Below, piece after piece: positions 40,314-50,486 of a stretch of DNA of 64,000 nucleotides; positions within the stretch are counted from its first letter, which is position 1, and the number at the start of each line of letters is the position of its first letter. This DNA is from Tritrichomonas musculus (Eukaryota; Parabasalia; Tritrichomonadida; Tritrichomonadidae). The DNA lies in the NCBI GenBank assembly GCA_039105265.1, contig JAPFFF010000008.1:1116001-1180000 (forward strand), in the 5' to 3' direction. Made by a program: the position numbers and the translations under genes. The notes beneath the pieces are model-generated. The model searched no databases. It saw only the letters and a program-made list of their open reading frames with translations, and was not told where the DNA came from.

Positions 40314-41765
40314 TCATTTGAATTCAGTATTTATCGACTGAATCTTAGGTCTACAAATCGTTTCAAAGTAGGTTGTCTTAAATCTAGGCTTATTGTTACT
40401 GGTAGCATCAAGATCAAAATGAGTTTGCCTGAAATAATTTCCATCTGCTCTTTTTGGTTGTTTGACTCCTTTATACCTTTTTTCTGAAACGTCTGGATCA
40501 GTTGCCCATCGATCATATGTGCCACCTCTAGCAAATGCAGCACCTTTCTTACGATAAAGGTCATCAGATATTTGTGCAGGTGTTCCTGTTCCTGCAAGTC
40601 TGTTTGCTGCTTTTGCTGTAGATTCGTAATCTGCATTTTCACCTCCTAAAAATAGGTGATCAGCTCGTGCATCTGTTATGTCTTCTGACCATCTACTCTC
40701 ACCATTTCGATCATAAACTCCTACTAGGTCATTTTGAGTTGTATTGAAAGTCATTGAGCCATCTCCCTTAAAAACGACATTTGATCGTTGTAAATCAATA
40801 AATTCTTTCTTTGGTTTATGTGACGATGTTGCAAATTTCTTTCGTCTCCAGTCATTATCGTCATGTCCTTGATCCCAGTGTGTTCGTTTTAATTCATCAA
40901 TATCAATATCATTTGGAACTTTTCGCTTTGGATCATAATCTTGTTTATAAGTTGAATTCCATTTTTGCGCATATGGACCATGGTCAGCTAATTCTGCACA
41001 CTTTGGGGCCTTAACAGGATCTGTGCGTTTAAAGTAGCGAGGATCTGTTGCAAATGCTTGGTTAGTTGTAATATAAGGGGCATCAGAATAGCCTACATCA
41101 TAATTAACCTTTAAATGATTAGGTCTTTCTGCATCTGGTTTTTCTGGAACAGGTTGCTTCTTCCATGTACTTCGAGTATGAGGACCATAGCCTGCCTCTT
41201 TGTCAAATTGAATAGATGATTTCTGTAAATTATTATTTGTTGGGCCGGGGCGTTTAGCGTGAAAATCTCTAAAATTGCGTTGATAATCTGTTTGGAAATT
41301 TGATCCATCGCTTCCTAGAACAAAATGTGCGTCCCTATTATCTGCTGTTCGTAGTTTTGCGGTTTCATTATCATATTTGGGTGTTTTTCCAACGACCTCG
41401 TTATTTGCAGCCTGTTGTGTTGACGAAGGAATTGGATAATTATATTCAAAAAGTTGCGATTCTGGAATAGGTTTTGCCCTTTCAGGATATTTTGCATCAA
41501 ATTTTTTAAAGAAGTTTTGATAATTTGATCTCATTTCTTCTCGAGTTGGTGCTAAATTTCCACCTCCGATATAAATACCTTCTGGAGGTGCTTTAGCTCT
41601 TGGTGTAACATTTATTGGATAAGGAACATAATCGTGTCGATATGTTGTTTCTGATCTTCTTCTATCGTCAGTTGCTTGTGGACTTGTATCGTAGCATCTA
41701 CTTTTAATATCACCGATATCATTCCTTTGTTCGAATCGTTTAAATGTGTATCTTGGATCTGCCAT
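40314..41765 (-). CDS. Axonemal microtubule-inner-protein-like protein
   Basis: 483 aa, hydrophilic, basic, with no globular enzyme motif. Short aromatic/Gly/Pro motifs recur: HFVLGSDGSNFQTDYQRNF, GGGNLAPTREEMRSNYQNFF, VVFKGDGSMTFNTTQNDLVG and YIGGGNLAP, plus several R-x-T-x-(F/W/Y) pieces. The form FxLG-(D/S)-x-x-x-x-(F/Y)-x-T-x-(Y/F)-x-x-x-(F/Y) is typical of ciliary microtubule inner proteins and SAXO/STPG-like proteins, which thread along tubulin. Placement between CFAP36- and CEP78-like genes is consistent. No specific orthologue recognised. Confidence 0.6.
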   Translation of the reverse strand: MADPRYTFKRFEQRNDIGDIKSRCYDTSPQATDDRRRSETTYRHDYVPYPINVTPRAKAPPEGIYIGGGNLAPTREEMRSNYQNFFKKFDAKYPERAKPIPESQLFEYNYPIPSSTQQAANNEVVGKTPKYDNETAKLRTADNRDAHFVLGSDGSNFQTDYQRNFRDFHAKRPGPTNNNLQKSSIQFDKEAGYGPHTRSTWKKQPVPEKPDAERPNHLKVNYDVGYSDAPYITTNQAFATDPRYFKRTDPVKAPKCAELADHGPYAQKWNSTYKQDYDPKRKVPNDIDIDELKRTHWDQGHDDNDWRRKKFATSSHKPKKEFIDLQRSNVVFKGDGSMTFNTTQNDLVGVYDRNGESRWSEDITDARADHLFLGGENADYESTAKAANRLAGTGTPAQISDDLYRKKGAAFARGGTYDRWATDPDVSEKRYKGVKQPKRADGNYFRQTHFDLDATSNNKPRFKTTYFETICRPKIQSINTEFK

Positions 41766-41953
41766 TCAAAGATTTCGATTTATATAAGTTTTTATTTTTG
41801 AATCGAAAATTAATTAACGTAATTTGATTGGATTTTTGTACGTTAATTGATTTTCACTTTTTGCATTAATATTTGGTCATTAAATGAGCTTTTTCAAAAT
41901 ATGTGACTATATATGTTCTGAATAAAAATTTTGCATTGATTTGATTAATAAAA

Positions 41954-43282
41954 ATGAGATCTGCAAAAACAGCAAAGATATTAACAAGCTTCGATTTAGC
42001 AAAATTAGGAACATGTACAGATAAAACTGTTGATTTTGACTTATCTCGAATTTCTTATGATCAGTTGAGTCCTTTATTAGCAACTCTTGAAAACAAAGGC
42101 ATCAACGAATTGACATCTATCTCTCTTAATTTTGATCTCCTTAAAAGAACGAAAGTTCATAACAATACAAAAATGGCAAGTAAGTCTGAAACAAGAACAT
42201 CTAAATCACGAATTACTCGTCCATATGCGCTAGAAATGTCAGCCGTTGGAAGAAGAAAAAATTTAACAAGAGATATTGCAAATAGTTTACATAAAATAAT
42301 ATCTGAATCGAATTCATTGCTCAAATTAAATTTACGATCTATTCCATTTACCCAACAAGATTTTATTCAGATTTTTCAATCATTTCCATTGGGTCATTCA
42401 TTAAGATCACTTCATCTATGCGATCTTCGTCTTGGTGATGAAGGATTTGAAATTCTTTGTCGAAATCTCAAATGTGAGCTTATTAATGATTTACAATGTC
42501 GTAAATGTAGACTTACGGATTTATCAGCGCCAAATTTAAAGTCGTTAATATCATATCATGTTTCTCTTCAAAGTGAAATGCAATGGAAAGAATCCCTTAG
42601 ATCGGAAGAAAACGCTCCACGTATCTGTTTAACTAAAATAGATCTGCGTGATAATGAATTCTCATACAATCTCATACGAATCATTCATGATGATATCCTT
42701 GATCTTCGTCCTTCATTACTTGATTTACGTGGGAACATTGCTATAACAGAATCTGTTATAAGTTATCTTCAACGTGAAATTCCGTATACTGAAATCAAAA
42801 CTGGTGTATCTCCACCTGAAAGAACAAAAAAGTCTCTCAAAAAAGTACAAAGCAAACCGAAAAGAGTTCAAACAAAAAAGAAAAAACTTGAAAATGAAAA
42901 TAAAAAGCTTCGTGGACTTGTTGACACTTTAAAGAGAGGTAATGAAATAATTGAAATTGAACCAGATTTGGCTATAGTCGGACCAAGAGCCAACGAACTT
43001 GCAGAGCATATAAAGCAGCTTGATGCCATTCTTTCATCGTGGGAACAAGGGCCAAAGCCTTTCTTTGATGCTGGGAACGATGATGATGATAATATTAAAA
43101 TAAATGAAAAAAATATTGCCAGACATAAAAGCAATCAAATAGGTGCAAAAAATGCGGTAAGGAAAAAATCAGTTCCAAAGAAAAGAAAGAATGTTAGCGA
43201 TTTTAATCCAACTCCGACGAGTATTGAAACTACTAGGAGAACAAGAAGGAGCCAATCAACATCAAGGCGCCAAAATTACTAA
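41954..43282 (+). CDS. CEP78-like leucine-rich-repeat basal-body protein
   Basis: 442 aa. Residues ~95-290 carry ribonuclease-inhibitor-type LRRs (LLKLNLRSIPFT, LRSLHLCDLRLGDEGFEIL, LTKIDLRDNEFS, LLDLRGN). The characteristic CEP78 insertion is visible: MQWKESLRSEENAP before an LRR, comparable to WAESLRYR in CEP78. A Lys-rich coiled coil follows (~305-345, KKKKLENENKKLRGLVDTLK) and a basic Ser/Arg-rich tail. CEP78 acts at centrosomes and basal bodies and is conserved in ciliated organisms. Assignment rests on domain order and this short motif; an unrelated LRR coiled-coil protein remains possible. Confidence 0.62.
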   Translation: MRSAKTAKILTSFDLAKLGTCTDKTVDFDLSRISYDQLSPLLATLENKGINELTSISLNFDLLKRTKVHNNTKMASKSETRTSKSRITRPYALEMSAVGRRKNLTRDIANSLHKIISESNSLLKLNLRSIPFTQQDFIQIFQSFPLGHSLRSLHLCDLRLGDEGFEILCRNLKCELINDLQCRKCRLTDLSAPNLKSLISYHVSLQSEMQWKESLRSEENAPRICLTKIDLRDNEFSYNLIRIIHDDILDLRPSLLDLRGNIAITESVISYLQREIPYTEIKTGVSPPERTKKSLKKVQSKPKRVQTKKKKLENENKKLRGLVDTLKRGNEIIEIEPDLAIVGPRANELAEHIKQLDAILSSWEQGPKPFFDAGNDDDDNIKINEKNIARHKSNQIGAKNAVRKKSVPKKRKNVSDFNPTPTSIETTRRTRRSQSTSRRQNY

Positions 43283-43380
43283 CTCTTATTAGATATAATT
43301 TGTTTTAATTAAATTTGTTATTAAAAATATATATACATCATCCTAGCTTTATCTTAAATTTTTTTATACAAAAATTTTTT

Positions 43381-44133
43381 CTAAAGATCTTTGTCTTCTA
43401 TTTTCTTGGGTTTGGGGAAAATTTCTTTATATGTTCTCCACCAAATAACATAACAGAATAAGAATCCAATGAAGAAACCGGCAAGAACATCATCTGTATG
43501 ATGTCTATAATCACGTATTCTTGTTGCCCCGATATAAAAAGCAAGCAATATGAATAAAAAGCAGAGTGTTGTAACCCATAGTTTTCTTGTTTTGACGCAT
43601 TTTTGAACAAACAGAGCAATAAATAATAGGCCAGACATTGCTGTTGCTGAATGGCCGCTAGGAAATGATTTAAATTCATCTTTAGCCTTTTTCTTGGAGA
43701 GGCCAGGGCAATTATCAATACTTCCATCTTTTCCGCATCGTGCATAGAAGTCAGGACGAGGTCTTCCAACATAAGATTTGAATATATTAACGCAAACATT
43801 AGTGACTGCAATAACAGTTATGAATGTATAAACTGCTGTAAACGGATTTAGAGGATTGAAGAATCTTTTTATTTTCCAAGATAAAAAGAAAAATACAATA
43901 ATAACGACAATTCCAATAACAATCACAATAACAGCGCAAACGATTGTTGATATTTGCTCTTTTCCTGGGTATGGGAAACTTGAAAGAGAGTCATTTTCTG
44001 GAACAAATAATGGTTTTACAGGAACATAGTTTGATACAATGAATGCTATAACTGCAACAACCATGCAAATAAGATTTGGTATATCTACTGTTTTAAGCCA
44101 ATTAATTCTTTCATCTTCTTCATTTACAATCAT
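43381..44133 (-). CDS. PAP2-family lipid phosphate phosphatase
   Basis: 250 aa from the ATG at 44133; the frame is open 12 codons further but only TTG is available there. Six hydrophobic helices are visible. The three phosphatase motifs are complete: C1 K119-x6-R126-P127 (KSYVGRPRP), C2 FPSGH with His161, and C3 R205-x5-H211-x3-D215 (TRIRDYRHHTDD). It is predicted to dephosphorylate phosphatidic acid, lysophosphatidate or related lipid phosphates at a membrane. The large loop between C1 and C2 (~30 residues with two Cys) is normal for LPP/PLPP proteins. The tail is Lys-rich. No signal peptide apart from the first helix. Confidence 0.93.
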   Translation of the reverse strand: MIVNEEDERINWLKTVDIPNLICMVVAVIAFIVSNYVPVKPLFVPENDSLSSFPYPGKEQISTIVCAVIVIVIGIVVIIVFFFLSWKIKRFFNPLNPFTAVYTFITVIAVTNVCVNIFKSYVGRPRPDFYARCGKDGSIDNCPGLSKKKAKDEFKSFPSGHSATAMSGLLFIALFVQKCVKTRKLWVTTLCFLFILLAFYIGATRIRDYRHHTDDVLAGFFIGFLFCYVIWWRTYKEIFPKPKKIEDKDL

Positions 44134-44289
44134 TTTATGTTTTGAAAGAGTATTCAATTCTCTTTTCAATTTAAAGCAACAAAGATGTTTTCCAAACGAT
44201 ATAAAAAAAGATGTTCAAAAAAATTAATTTGGTAAATGGTATTATTTTTAGAACAAAAAAAGCTATAATTTATATACAAAAATTATAAT

Positions 44290-44295
44290 AAAAAA
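44290..44295 (-). terminator. RNA polymerase III terminator
   Basis: Six T residues on the minus strand directly after the tRNA discriminator base. Confidence 0.8.
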
Positions 44296-44368
44296 TAGTC
44301 CCGACGGGTATCGAACCCGCGACCCTGGCCTCATAAGGACCATGCTCTAACCACTGAGCTACGAGACT
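44296..44368 (-). tRNA. tRNA-Ile (anticodon UAU)
   Basis: 73 nt that fold perfectly. The acceptor stem AGTCTCG pairs with CGGGACT and the discriminator is A. The D arm is GCTC-AGTGGTTA-GAGC, the anticodon arm TGGTC-CTTATGA-GGCCA, and the T arm GCGGG-TTCGATA-CCCGT. A-box (TAGCTCAGTGG) and B-box (GGTTCGATACC) are present. The loop places TAT at 34-36, decoding AUA as Ile. Position 37 reads G, where A is usual after U36. No intron; CCA is not encoded. Confidence 0.92.
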
Positions 44369-44559
44369 TATTACAATTATTCAAAAGCTATTAAATCTAT
44401 AATGATTTATTTAAGTATGCATTTAACTGAAAATATTCAATGAGTTTTGTGTTTATTTTGTCCAGAATCTCGATATTTGTCTTTGAGAAAAATATAAAAT
44501 CTTAGCTTCGTAATGAACAAAAAAATAAAAATAACTGTTTGGGGTAAATTAGTATCAGT

Positions 44560-45075
44560 TTATTTAGGAGGTTGAGGTTCAACTTTACGACTACCAACAT
44601 CAGCCCAATCTCCAGAAAGAACTGTTCCTCCGGATTCGGTAAAGCTCTTCATCATTGCACGTCTTTCATCTGGTGTTGCATTTTTGTACATTTGTTGGAT
44701 AAAATGTTCAAAGCCTTCTCCTTTATCTTCTTCCTCAGTAATTTGAACTTGGTGCCATTTTTGGTATAAAGGCTTAACATCTGCATCTTTTGCTTCTGCA
44801 CGTGGCCAGTTAATTGCCTGAACTTTTGTAAGTGTAATTTCGATTTTGATTGATCCTTTATCAACTTTGACAGTATTTGGATCAACATCACCAAAGAAAA
44901 CCCAAGCTTTCATGCAATGTTTTCCATCAATATCTGCTTCAATTGTTAATGATTTTTCATCTGGGTGAGTAACAAGATTTTCGACTGTATGACCTCTAGT
45001 ATAAATAACAACGGTCACACTCTTTTGCATTTGGTATGAATCTGTATTGCATGGGAAAGTATTTTCTTCAGCCAT
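44560..45075 (-). CDS. SGT1: SGT1-like co-chaperone (CS + SGS domains, no TPR)
   Basis: 171 aa. Residues ~10-95 form a CS domain (VTVVIYTRGH...VKVDKGSIKIEITLTKV), the HSP90-binding p23-like beta sandwich. Residues ~118-171 form an SGS domain: FIQQMYKNATPDERRAMMKS, then SGGTVLSGDWADVGSRKVE, an excellent match to the SGT1 C-terminus. SGT1 links HSP90 to SCF ubiquitin ligases and LRR-containing clients. The N-terminal TPR domain of plant, yeast and animal SGT1 is absent; the protein begins directly at CS, as in several protists. Minus-strand TCATTC/TCATTT motifs at 45097-45106 are initiator candidates, 25-29 nt upstream. Confidence 0.9.
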   Translation of the reverse strand: MAEENTFPCNTDSYQMQKSVTVVIYTRGHTVENLVTHPDEKSLTIEADIDGKHCMKAWVFFGDVDPNTVKVDKGSIKIEITLTKVQAINWPRAEAKDADVKPLYQKWHQVQITEEEDKGEGFEHFIQQMYKNATPDERRAMMKSFTESGGTVLSGDWADVGSRKVEPQPPK

Positions 45076-46596
45076 TTATAAAAATGGTTATTCAAAAAAT
45101 GAATGAAAATTTCCACAAAAACTGTCAAATTAAATAAAAAAAATTTTGGAAATTTTCATAGAAAAAAAACGAAATCGTTATTAAATCGAAAAAGGAAAAA
45201 CATTATAGGAATGCATAAATTGATGGCTTCTTTATAAAAACTGATAGGATTTCTTCTATAATTAAGTCGATTAATGAAACTTGAAAGAGATTTGTGTAAT
45301 ATGAGTAACTGGAATTGAAAAATTTTTGTTGTATCACGAATATCTAGTAGTTTGAAATCAAAATCAATATTCTAATTGATTAATATTCTCATTTTTTCTT
45401 GAGACAAAATTTTCGATAATTTACGTTATCTAATCTTTTGAATTTTTGAATAGAAGATCAATTATTCTTTGAAAAAAAAAAAATTATAATATTTAAAAAT
45501 CCTAGTCAATTTTATATATTTATTCATAAATAAACCTGGTATATAATTAATAAAAATTAATTTCATTCTTTAAAAAAAATATCTTATGAATTTTAATTAT
45601 GGGCAAGAATATGTAATATAATAACTAAAAATTTTGGTACATATATCTTTTTTTAACTTTTTATGATGTCTTTTGAATTAAAATGTCAGATGGCTGCGGA
45701 GCTAATGTTAAAAATGATGCTATAAAATGAATTGATTATTTAAAAAAAGTATGAAATGTGAATTAAAAAATCATCATTTATAAATAACATGAAAATATCT
45801 TATGATAAGCTTTATTAAAAGATTTTATGAATTGATAATTTAATAAAAATAAGGTTAAATATCAATTTTGAAAATTTTTAAAAATACTTTATTTTAATAA
45901 TCATTATTTTTTTGTCATTTCCTGTAAAAAAGTTATAATCATTTTTTGAAATTTTCGATATCGAATTCAATCGTATAATAAATTTCTAATAAATAATAAT
46001 TTATTCCGAAATTTTTTGGTTATCAACATTAAATCAATAATATCTTTGCAAAATTGATAAAGCATCAATGAAAAGGGGATAAATTTTTATTATTCTTTAG
46101 TGGGTTATTTGTTTTATATTGATAATTGTTTGAATGTTATCAATTCATTGTTTATTTTCTAAAGGCGGCTATCTTTCTCTTTGAAATATTCAAATTTTCA
46201 GAAGTTGATGTGGCATTTTATTTGAATATTCATTTATTAATATAGATATAATTATTTTTTTCTTTAATATTGAAAAAGAATCAAAAAAATTTAATGACTC
46301 ATTTTAATTAAAAAAAATTTTTGTATGTATTTATTTAATAATCATTTTCTTTATTTGTTATTTTTAGTTTAGCATAAAAAAATCCAAAAAATATATATTA
46401 TCCAAAGTAAAAGAAGTTTTGATTTGACTCAATATCTCTCTCAATTTTATATTTTTTTCAAAATTTCAAAACCTAATAGAGTCGAATTTCAATGTTTTAA
46501 AAATAATTTTTTAAAATTTGGAAAGAAAAATTAAATGATTTCACTTTTTGTGATAGTTAAAAATTCTTACAATTCAAATTATAATATAAAAATTTT
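45076..46596. other. 1.5-kb divergent intergenic region
   Basis: Very AT-rich spacer between SGT1 and the double pseudokinase. TTTCACTTTTTG at about 46538-46549 could be an initiator for the rightward gene. No coding frame, tRNA or organised repeat seen. Confidence 0.4.
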
Positions 46597-49449
46597 ATGA
46601 GTAGGCCTGAGAGTTTCATGGCTCTTGAAATAATCACTGCAGGAGATAATGATTGTTCTCTTAAAACTCAATATAATACAGAAGATCAAGCTTTGTATTC
46701 TTTAGCAGACCTGCCTCTTCTAATCAATTCTGCTCCATTTGAAAAATACTACAATAATTCCTTAAAAATGACTCAAATTCAGAGGCAATTTTTCCCTGAA
46801 CCAACAGATTCTCAACAAATGAGATTTGTTTATTGTCCAGGTAAAATTTTAGGTTCTTTTTATTTTCCAAAAGATAAAAAAATTGAAAGTTTATATTCTA
46901 CACTTGCTAGAGAAGATAAATTGTATATTCTTAAATGGGTATTTGCAGCATTATGTTCCGTTAAAATTCTTATTGCAAATCAAATAACTCCAATAAATCT
47001 ATTTTCATTTTCATTATTAATTGACTCAAACATGGAAGCACGTTATTTTTATTCGTATTGGGACAACAAAATACCAACATTAACGCTTGACTCTAATTAT
47101 TACAGACCACCGGAGAGTAGAAATGCAACAGTTGAAAAAAATATTGAAAAAGAAAATATTTATTCAATTGGACTTTTATTATTGTCACTTTTAAACCGAC
47201 GAAATCCTTCAGTTTACTTTCAAAACTTCAGTCAAGAAGAGAAAGATAAAAAACATAGTGAAGGCACTATTTTTCTCTCAAACATTCCGAAAGATTGCAA
47301 ATTAAAAAAAATCATTGAAAATTCATTGAAAAAAAATCCAAACGATAGACCAACGATAATGAATTTTATTCAATTTTTACTTGATGAAGATAATTGTTTA
47401 GAAGGTGTAGATTATAAAAAATTCAAGAAATACGTCACAGACAAATTTCAAGTTGTTGAAAAAATTGACAAAAAAGAATTAATTCAAAAAATTGAAATGG
47501 AGCTCACAAAAAGTACTGAAAATTCAAAGCCAATTGTTCGATATCAAAAATTTTCTTTTAAAAATCTTCAGTATTTTATTAAATTGGCACAATCGACATC
47601 GAGCTACGGTGACATTATCGCTGAGAGCTGCAATGAGACATTGAAATTCGTGTGGAATTGTCTCAAAGACAATTTGAAAAAATTCTATTTGAAATATTCA
47701 GATAAAAGTGACAAGTACGAGTTAATGAGGTATTGTCTGGCTAATAATAATGATGATTTCGTCGATAGTTGGTCGAATTATCATCTGAATTTGTTTACGG
47801 TTGACGATATGATAAGTAACGACTTTTTTGACACTTCGTTAACTGTGAGAATTTACACGAAAAGGCAGGCAATTAAATTTGTTCTGCCTAAAAAATTGCA
47901 AATTGATGAGAATCCTGTTTTAATTAACAATGACTTGTTTGTTCAAGTCAATCTTGAAATTGATTCAAAAAGTGATCAAGAAATTAATTCAAAAAGTTAT
48001 AAAGAAATTGATTTAAAAAATGGTCAGAAAATTGATTCAAAAAGTCCTAAAGAAATTGATTTTTTTCCTTTTTTGAACGTTTACAATATTTTGTATAATT
48101 CAGCTTGCTTTACTAATATTCAAACCACTCAAAAAGTCAATTGGTTGTGTCAAACCGCCGAGGCACTGAAAATATTAAATGATGCCCATTATACAATTCT
48201 GAACTTTACAAGTAAAAACGTTTTTGTTGATTCAAATTTCAATGCCCGTTTGTTCCCTTTCAAATTGACAAAATTGGAAAATGCAAAATTCATATCCGAG
48301 CCATTTTTTGACAAGTCTGATTTTTGCCTCTCTTACATTCCACCAGAATTGTTAGTAACCGTCAACGATAGCCAAGATGTGATTGATATGACGAGTTATT
48401 CCGAGAAGTCAATTGTTTACTCATTTGGCGTTTTCGGAAGAGAGTTGATTTTCAATGAGCGTCCCGACTTTTTCTTACAAAATTGTGATGGCTTTCAAAA
48501 AGTGGAATTATTAAAGAAGAATAGGAAATTGCCTTCTAATATGGTTGCTGAAAGTAAGCTCATGTCAATCATTGATGCCTGTTTGGAAAAGAATCCAAAT
48601 AATAGGGAAAGCATTGACCAAGTTTTCAAAAGTCTCAATGAATACATTCAAATAGTTGGTATAAAAATATTGGCAAAAGAGCCCAAAAACAATATAGATG
48701 CTCTCAATGATCTCAATAGTAGTTATAAAGAATTAGAACAAGTAAATGATATTCAAAATTTTGAGAGCTCTGAAAAAGTTGAAAGTTCTGAAAAAGTTGA
48801 AGATTATATAAAATTTGGAAATGATCAATTTGATGTTATTCAAGAGGCTCTTGATAACGGTTCTTCTGTTTCAGCCAGAATTTGTGATCATTTGTATAGT
48901 TTATTAAATTTTGATAAGAAAATCACGTATAACGGTTACTTGGAGTCATACCCGACAAAGTACAACAAATTTAAATTAATTTGTTCTTTGTTGAATGACG
49001 AACCAATCATCCTTGATAAGATAATGATTAAAAAAGAAGATAATCATTCAATTTACGACGATAAAATTGAATTGAAAACAAAAACTAAAAAATTCAAATT
49101 TGAATGTGAAACATTCGCGTCAAATTACATGAATAAGATTGAAAGAAAGCAGTGGATTGCATGCAACAAGCCAAGCCCAAAATTCTGCTATTTAAGTGGT
49201 CTGAGGGAACCTTCAATGAGACAAGTATTAATCAGAACCGGCAAGAATTTGGATTACCATTATAGGCAGCAAATTGAATTCTGTGTGAAGAATAAATATT
49301 TGCTTCCATACGGCAATGAATATAAGATGAAAGAGGTCGATAAGATATTGGATGAAATGTCAGATCGAATGTTCTTCTCAAATAACCCCAAAAGAAGTAA
49401 AAGTTCTAAAGGTAATGGAAATACTGTATTAGATATGGAAATTCCTTAA
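46597..49449 (+). CDS. Tandem double pseudokinase
   Basis: 950 aa with two kinase-like domains. Domain 1 (~78-265) keeps helix and substrate-lobe landmarks: YYRPPES in place of APE, IYSIGLLLLSLLNRR (helix F) and NPNDRPTIMNFIQFL (helix I). It lacks a VAIK Lys; HRD is replaced by TPINLF and DFG is missing. Domain 2 (~445-690) has the same order: YIPPELL, VYSFGVFGRELIF and NPNNRESIDQVFKSL. The catalytic loop is ILNFTSKNVFV (Asn541 kept, HRD Asp lost) and DFG is FPF. Both are predicted inactive. A short ~12-residue repeat (EIDSKSDQ type, 454-488) sits inside the N-lobe of domain 2. The C-terminal ~200 residues are an extra unrecognised domain. Probably a scaffold or allosteric regulator. Confidence 0.82.
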   Translation: MSRPESFMALEIITAGDNDCSLKTQYNTEDQALYSLADLPLLINSAPFEKYYNNSLKMTQIQRQFFPEPTDSQQMRFVYCPGKILGSFYFPKDKKIESLYSTLAREDKLYILKWVFAALCSVKILIANQITPINLFSFSLLIDSNMEARYFYSYWDNKIPTLTLDSNYYRPPESRNATVEKNIEKENIYSIGLLLLSLLNRRNPSVYFQNFSQEEKDKKHSEGTIFLSNIPKDCKLKKIIENSLKKNPNDRPTIMNFIQFLLDEDNCLEGVDYKKFKKYVTDKFQVVEKIDKKELIQKIEMELTKSTENSKPIVRYQKFSFKNLQYFIKLAQSTSSYGDIIAESCNETLKFVWNCLKDNLKKFYLKYSDKSDKYELMRYCLANNNDDFVDSWSNYHLNLFTVDDMISNDFFDTSLTVRIYTKRQAIKFVLPKKLQIDENPVLINNDLFVQVNLEIDSKSDQEINSKSYKEIDLKNGQKIDSKSPKEIDFFPFLNVYNILYNSACFTNIQTTQKVNWLCQTAEALKILNDAHYTILNFTSKNVFVDSNFNARLFPFKLTKLENAKFISEPFFDKSDFCLSYIPPELLVTVNDSQDVIDMTSYSEKSIVYSFGVFGRELIFNERPDFFLQNCDGFQKVELLKKNRKLPSNMVAESKLMSIIDACLEKNPNNRESIDQVFKSLNEYIQIVGIKILAKEPKNNIDALNDLNSSYKELEQVNDIQNFESSEKVESSEKVEDYIKFGNDQFDVIQEALDNGSSVSARICDHLYSLLNFDKKITYNGYLESYPTKYNKFKLICSLLNDEPIILDKIMIKKEDNHSIYDDKIELKTKTKKFKFECETFASNYMNKIERKQWIACNKPSPKFCYLSGLREPSMRQVLIRTGKNLDYHYRQQIEFCVKNKYLLPYGNEYKMKEVDKILDEMSDRMFFSNNPKRSKSSKGNGNTVLDMEIP

Positions 49450-49608
49450 GATTTTATTGAAATTGAATTGAAATTCATTTTGTTTGTAAAGTATTGAAAA
49501 AGTGGTTATTCCTACTTATCATAAACTTTGTTTTTTTATTTACACCTCCTATTCAAAAAGAAACTTTTTGAATTAATATAAAATAAGTTTTTCAATATAT
49601 TTTTTTGA

Positions 49609-50486
49609 ATGAGAAGTCCTTTAACTGACTCCGAAATAGCAATAGTATTTACATTAGTCGAGTGATATGGGAACCAATGGACAAAGATTGGCCAGGAAAT
49701 AGGTAGAAGCAAAGATACTATTAAATCTTTCTATTACAGATTTGAAGAATCTCAAACATTTTCAGTAAAGGTCGGGCGTCCACCTACATTAAACAATGAT
49801 TTACAAAACAGTGTTGCAGGTTCCATGCTAGCTGATCCTTACCAAACCCTTAGAGATGTAGCACCAGAATTTAGTATTCCTATAAGCACTGTTCGTGACA
49901 TTTTACACCACCAGAAAATTAACTACAGTAACAAAACTCCCATTGCACCATTAACTGAGAGCCACAAAACAGACCTGGTTCAATTTTCATCTCTTGTTTG
50001 CGTAATCCCTTACATGAACCTGTTCCCTATTATATTCACTGATGAGAGTGAAATAGAAGTCCAAGTCGACTCTCATGGTGTATGGAAGGTTATTGGAAGG
50101 GCTCCTGCTCAATCTTATTTTGAGAAGCAACCCCACCCCATGTCAGTAATGATATGACCTCTTTTCTTCGCTTTGAAGGACGCGTGAACGAGGAGTATTA
50201 TGCCAGATCCCTAACTACATAATGGGATATTCGATCAATGTACCCAAATATTTGGGACAATTGGGTATGGCAAGAAGATAATGCACCCGTTCGCGAATCC
50301 AAAGTTGCTCAACATATCTTGCTGCCTCAAATTCCCAATAAAATGTGGTTGACAGCAAAATCCCCAGACTTGTCTCCTATTGCAAATCTGGGGATTTTGC
50401 AGTCAAAGATGAAGAGTCTTTGTTTGCTGCTCCCCAACACGAATGGGAGAGTATTCCTGATGACATTTTACACAGTTTACATGTAG
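49609..50486 (+). pseudogene. Tc1/mariner transposase relic
   Basis: From ATG 49609 the translation begins MRSPLTDSEIAIVF and hits an in-frame TGA at 49663-49665. It continues with a helix-turn-helix (WTKIGQEIGRSKDTIKSFYYR), the linker GRPPTL and a second HTH (TLRDVAPEFSIPISTVRDIL). The catalytic blocks follow: IIFTDES (first Asp), WQEDNAPVR (second Asp) and SPDLSPIANL, where the usual E of PIENLW is Ala. Another frame change or stop lies near 50157-50222. Upstream TACACCTCCTATTCAAAAAG at 49541-49560 may be the left terminal repeat; I found no right end. Inactive. Confidence 0.85.

Noticed and set aside
42868-43134. 88-codon hydrophobic frame antisense to the CEP78-like gene
   Set aside because: Shadow of the charged coiled-coil coding region.
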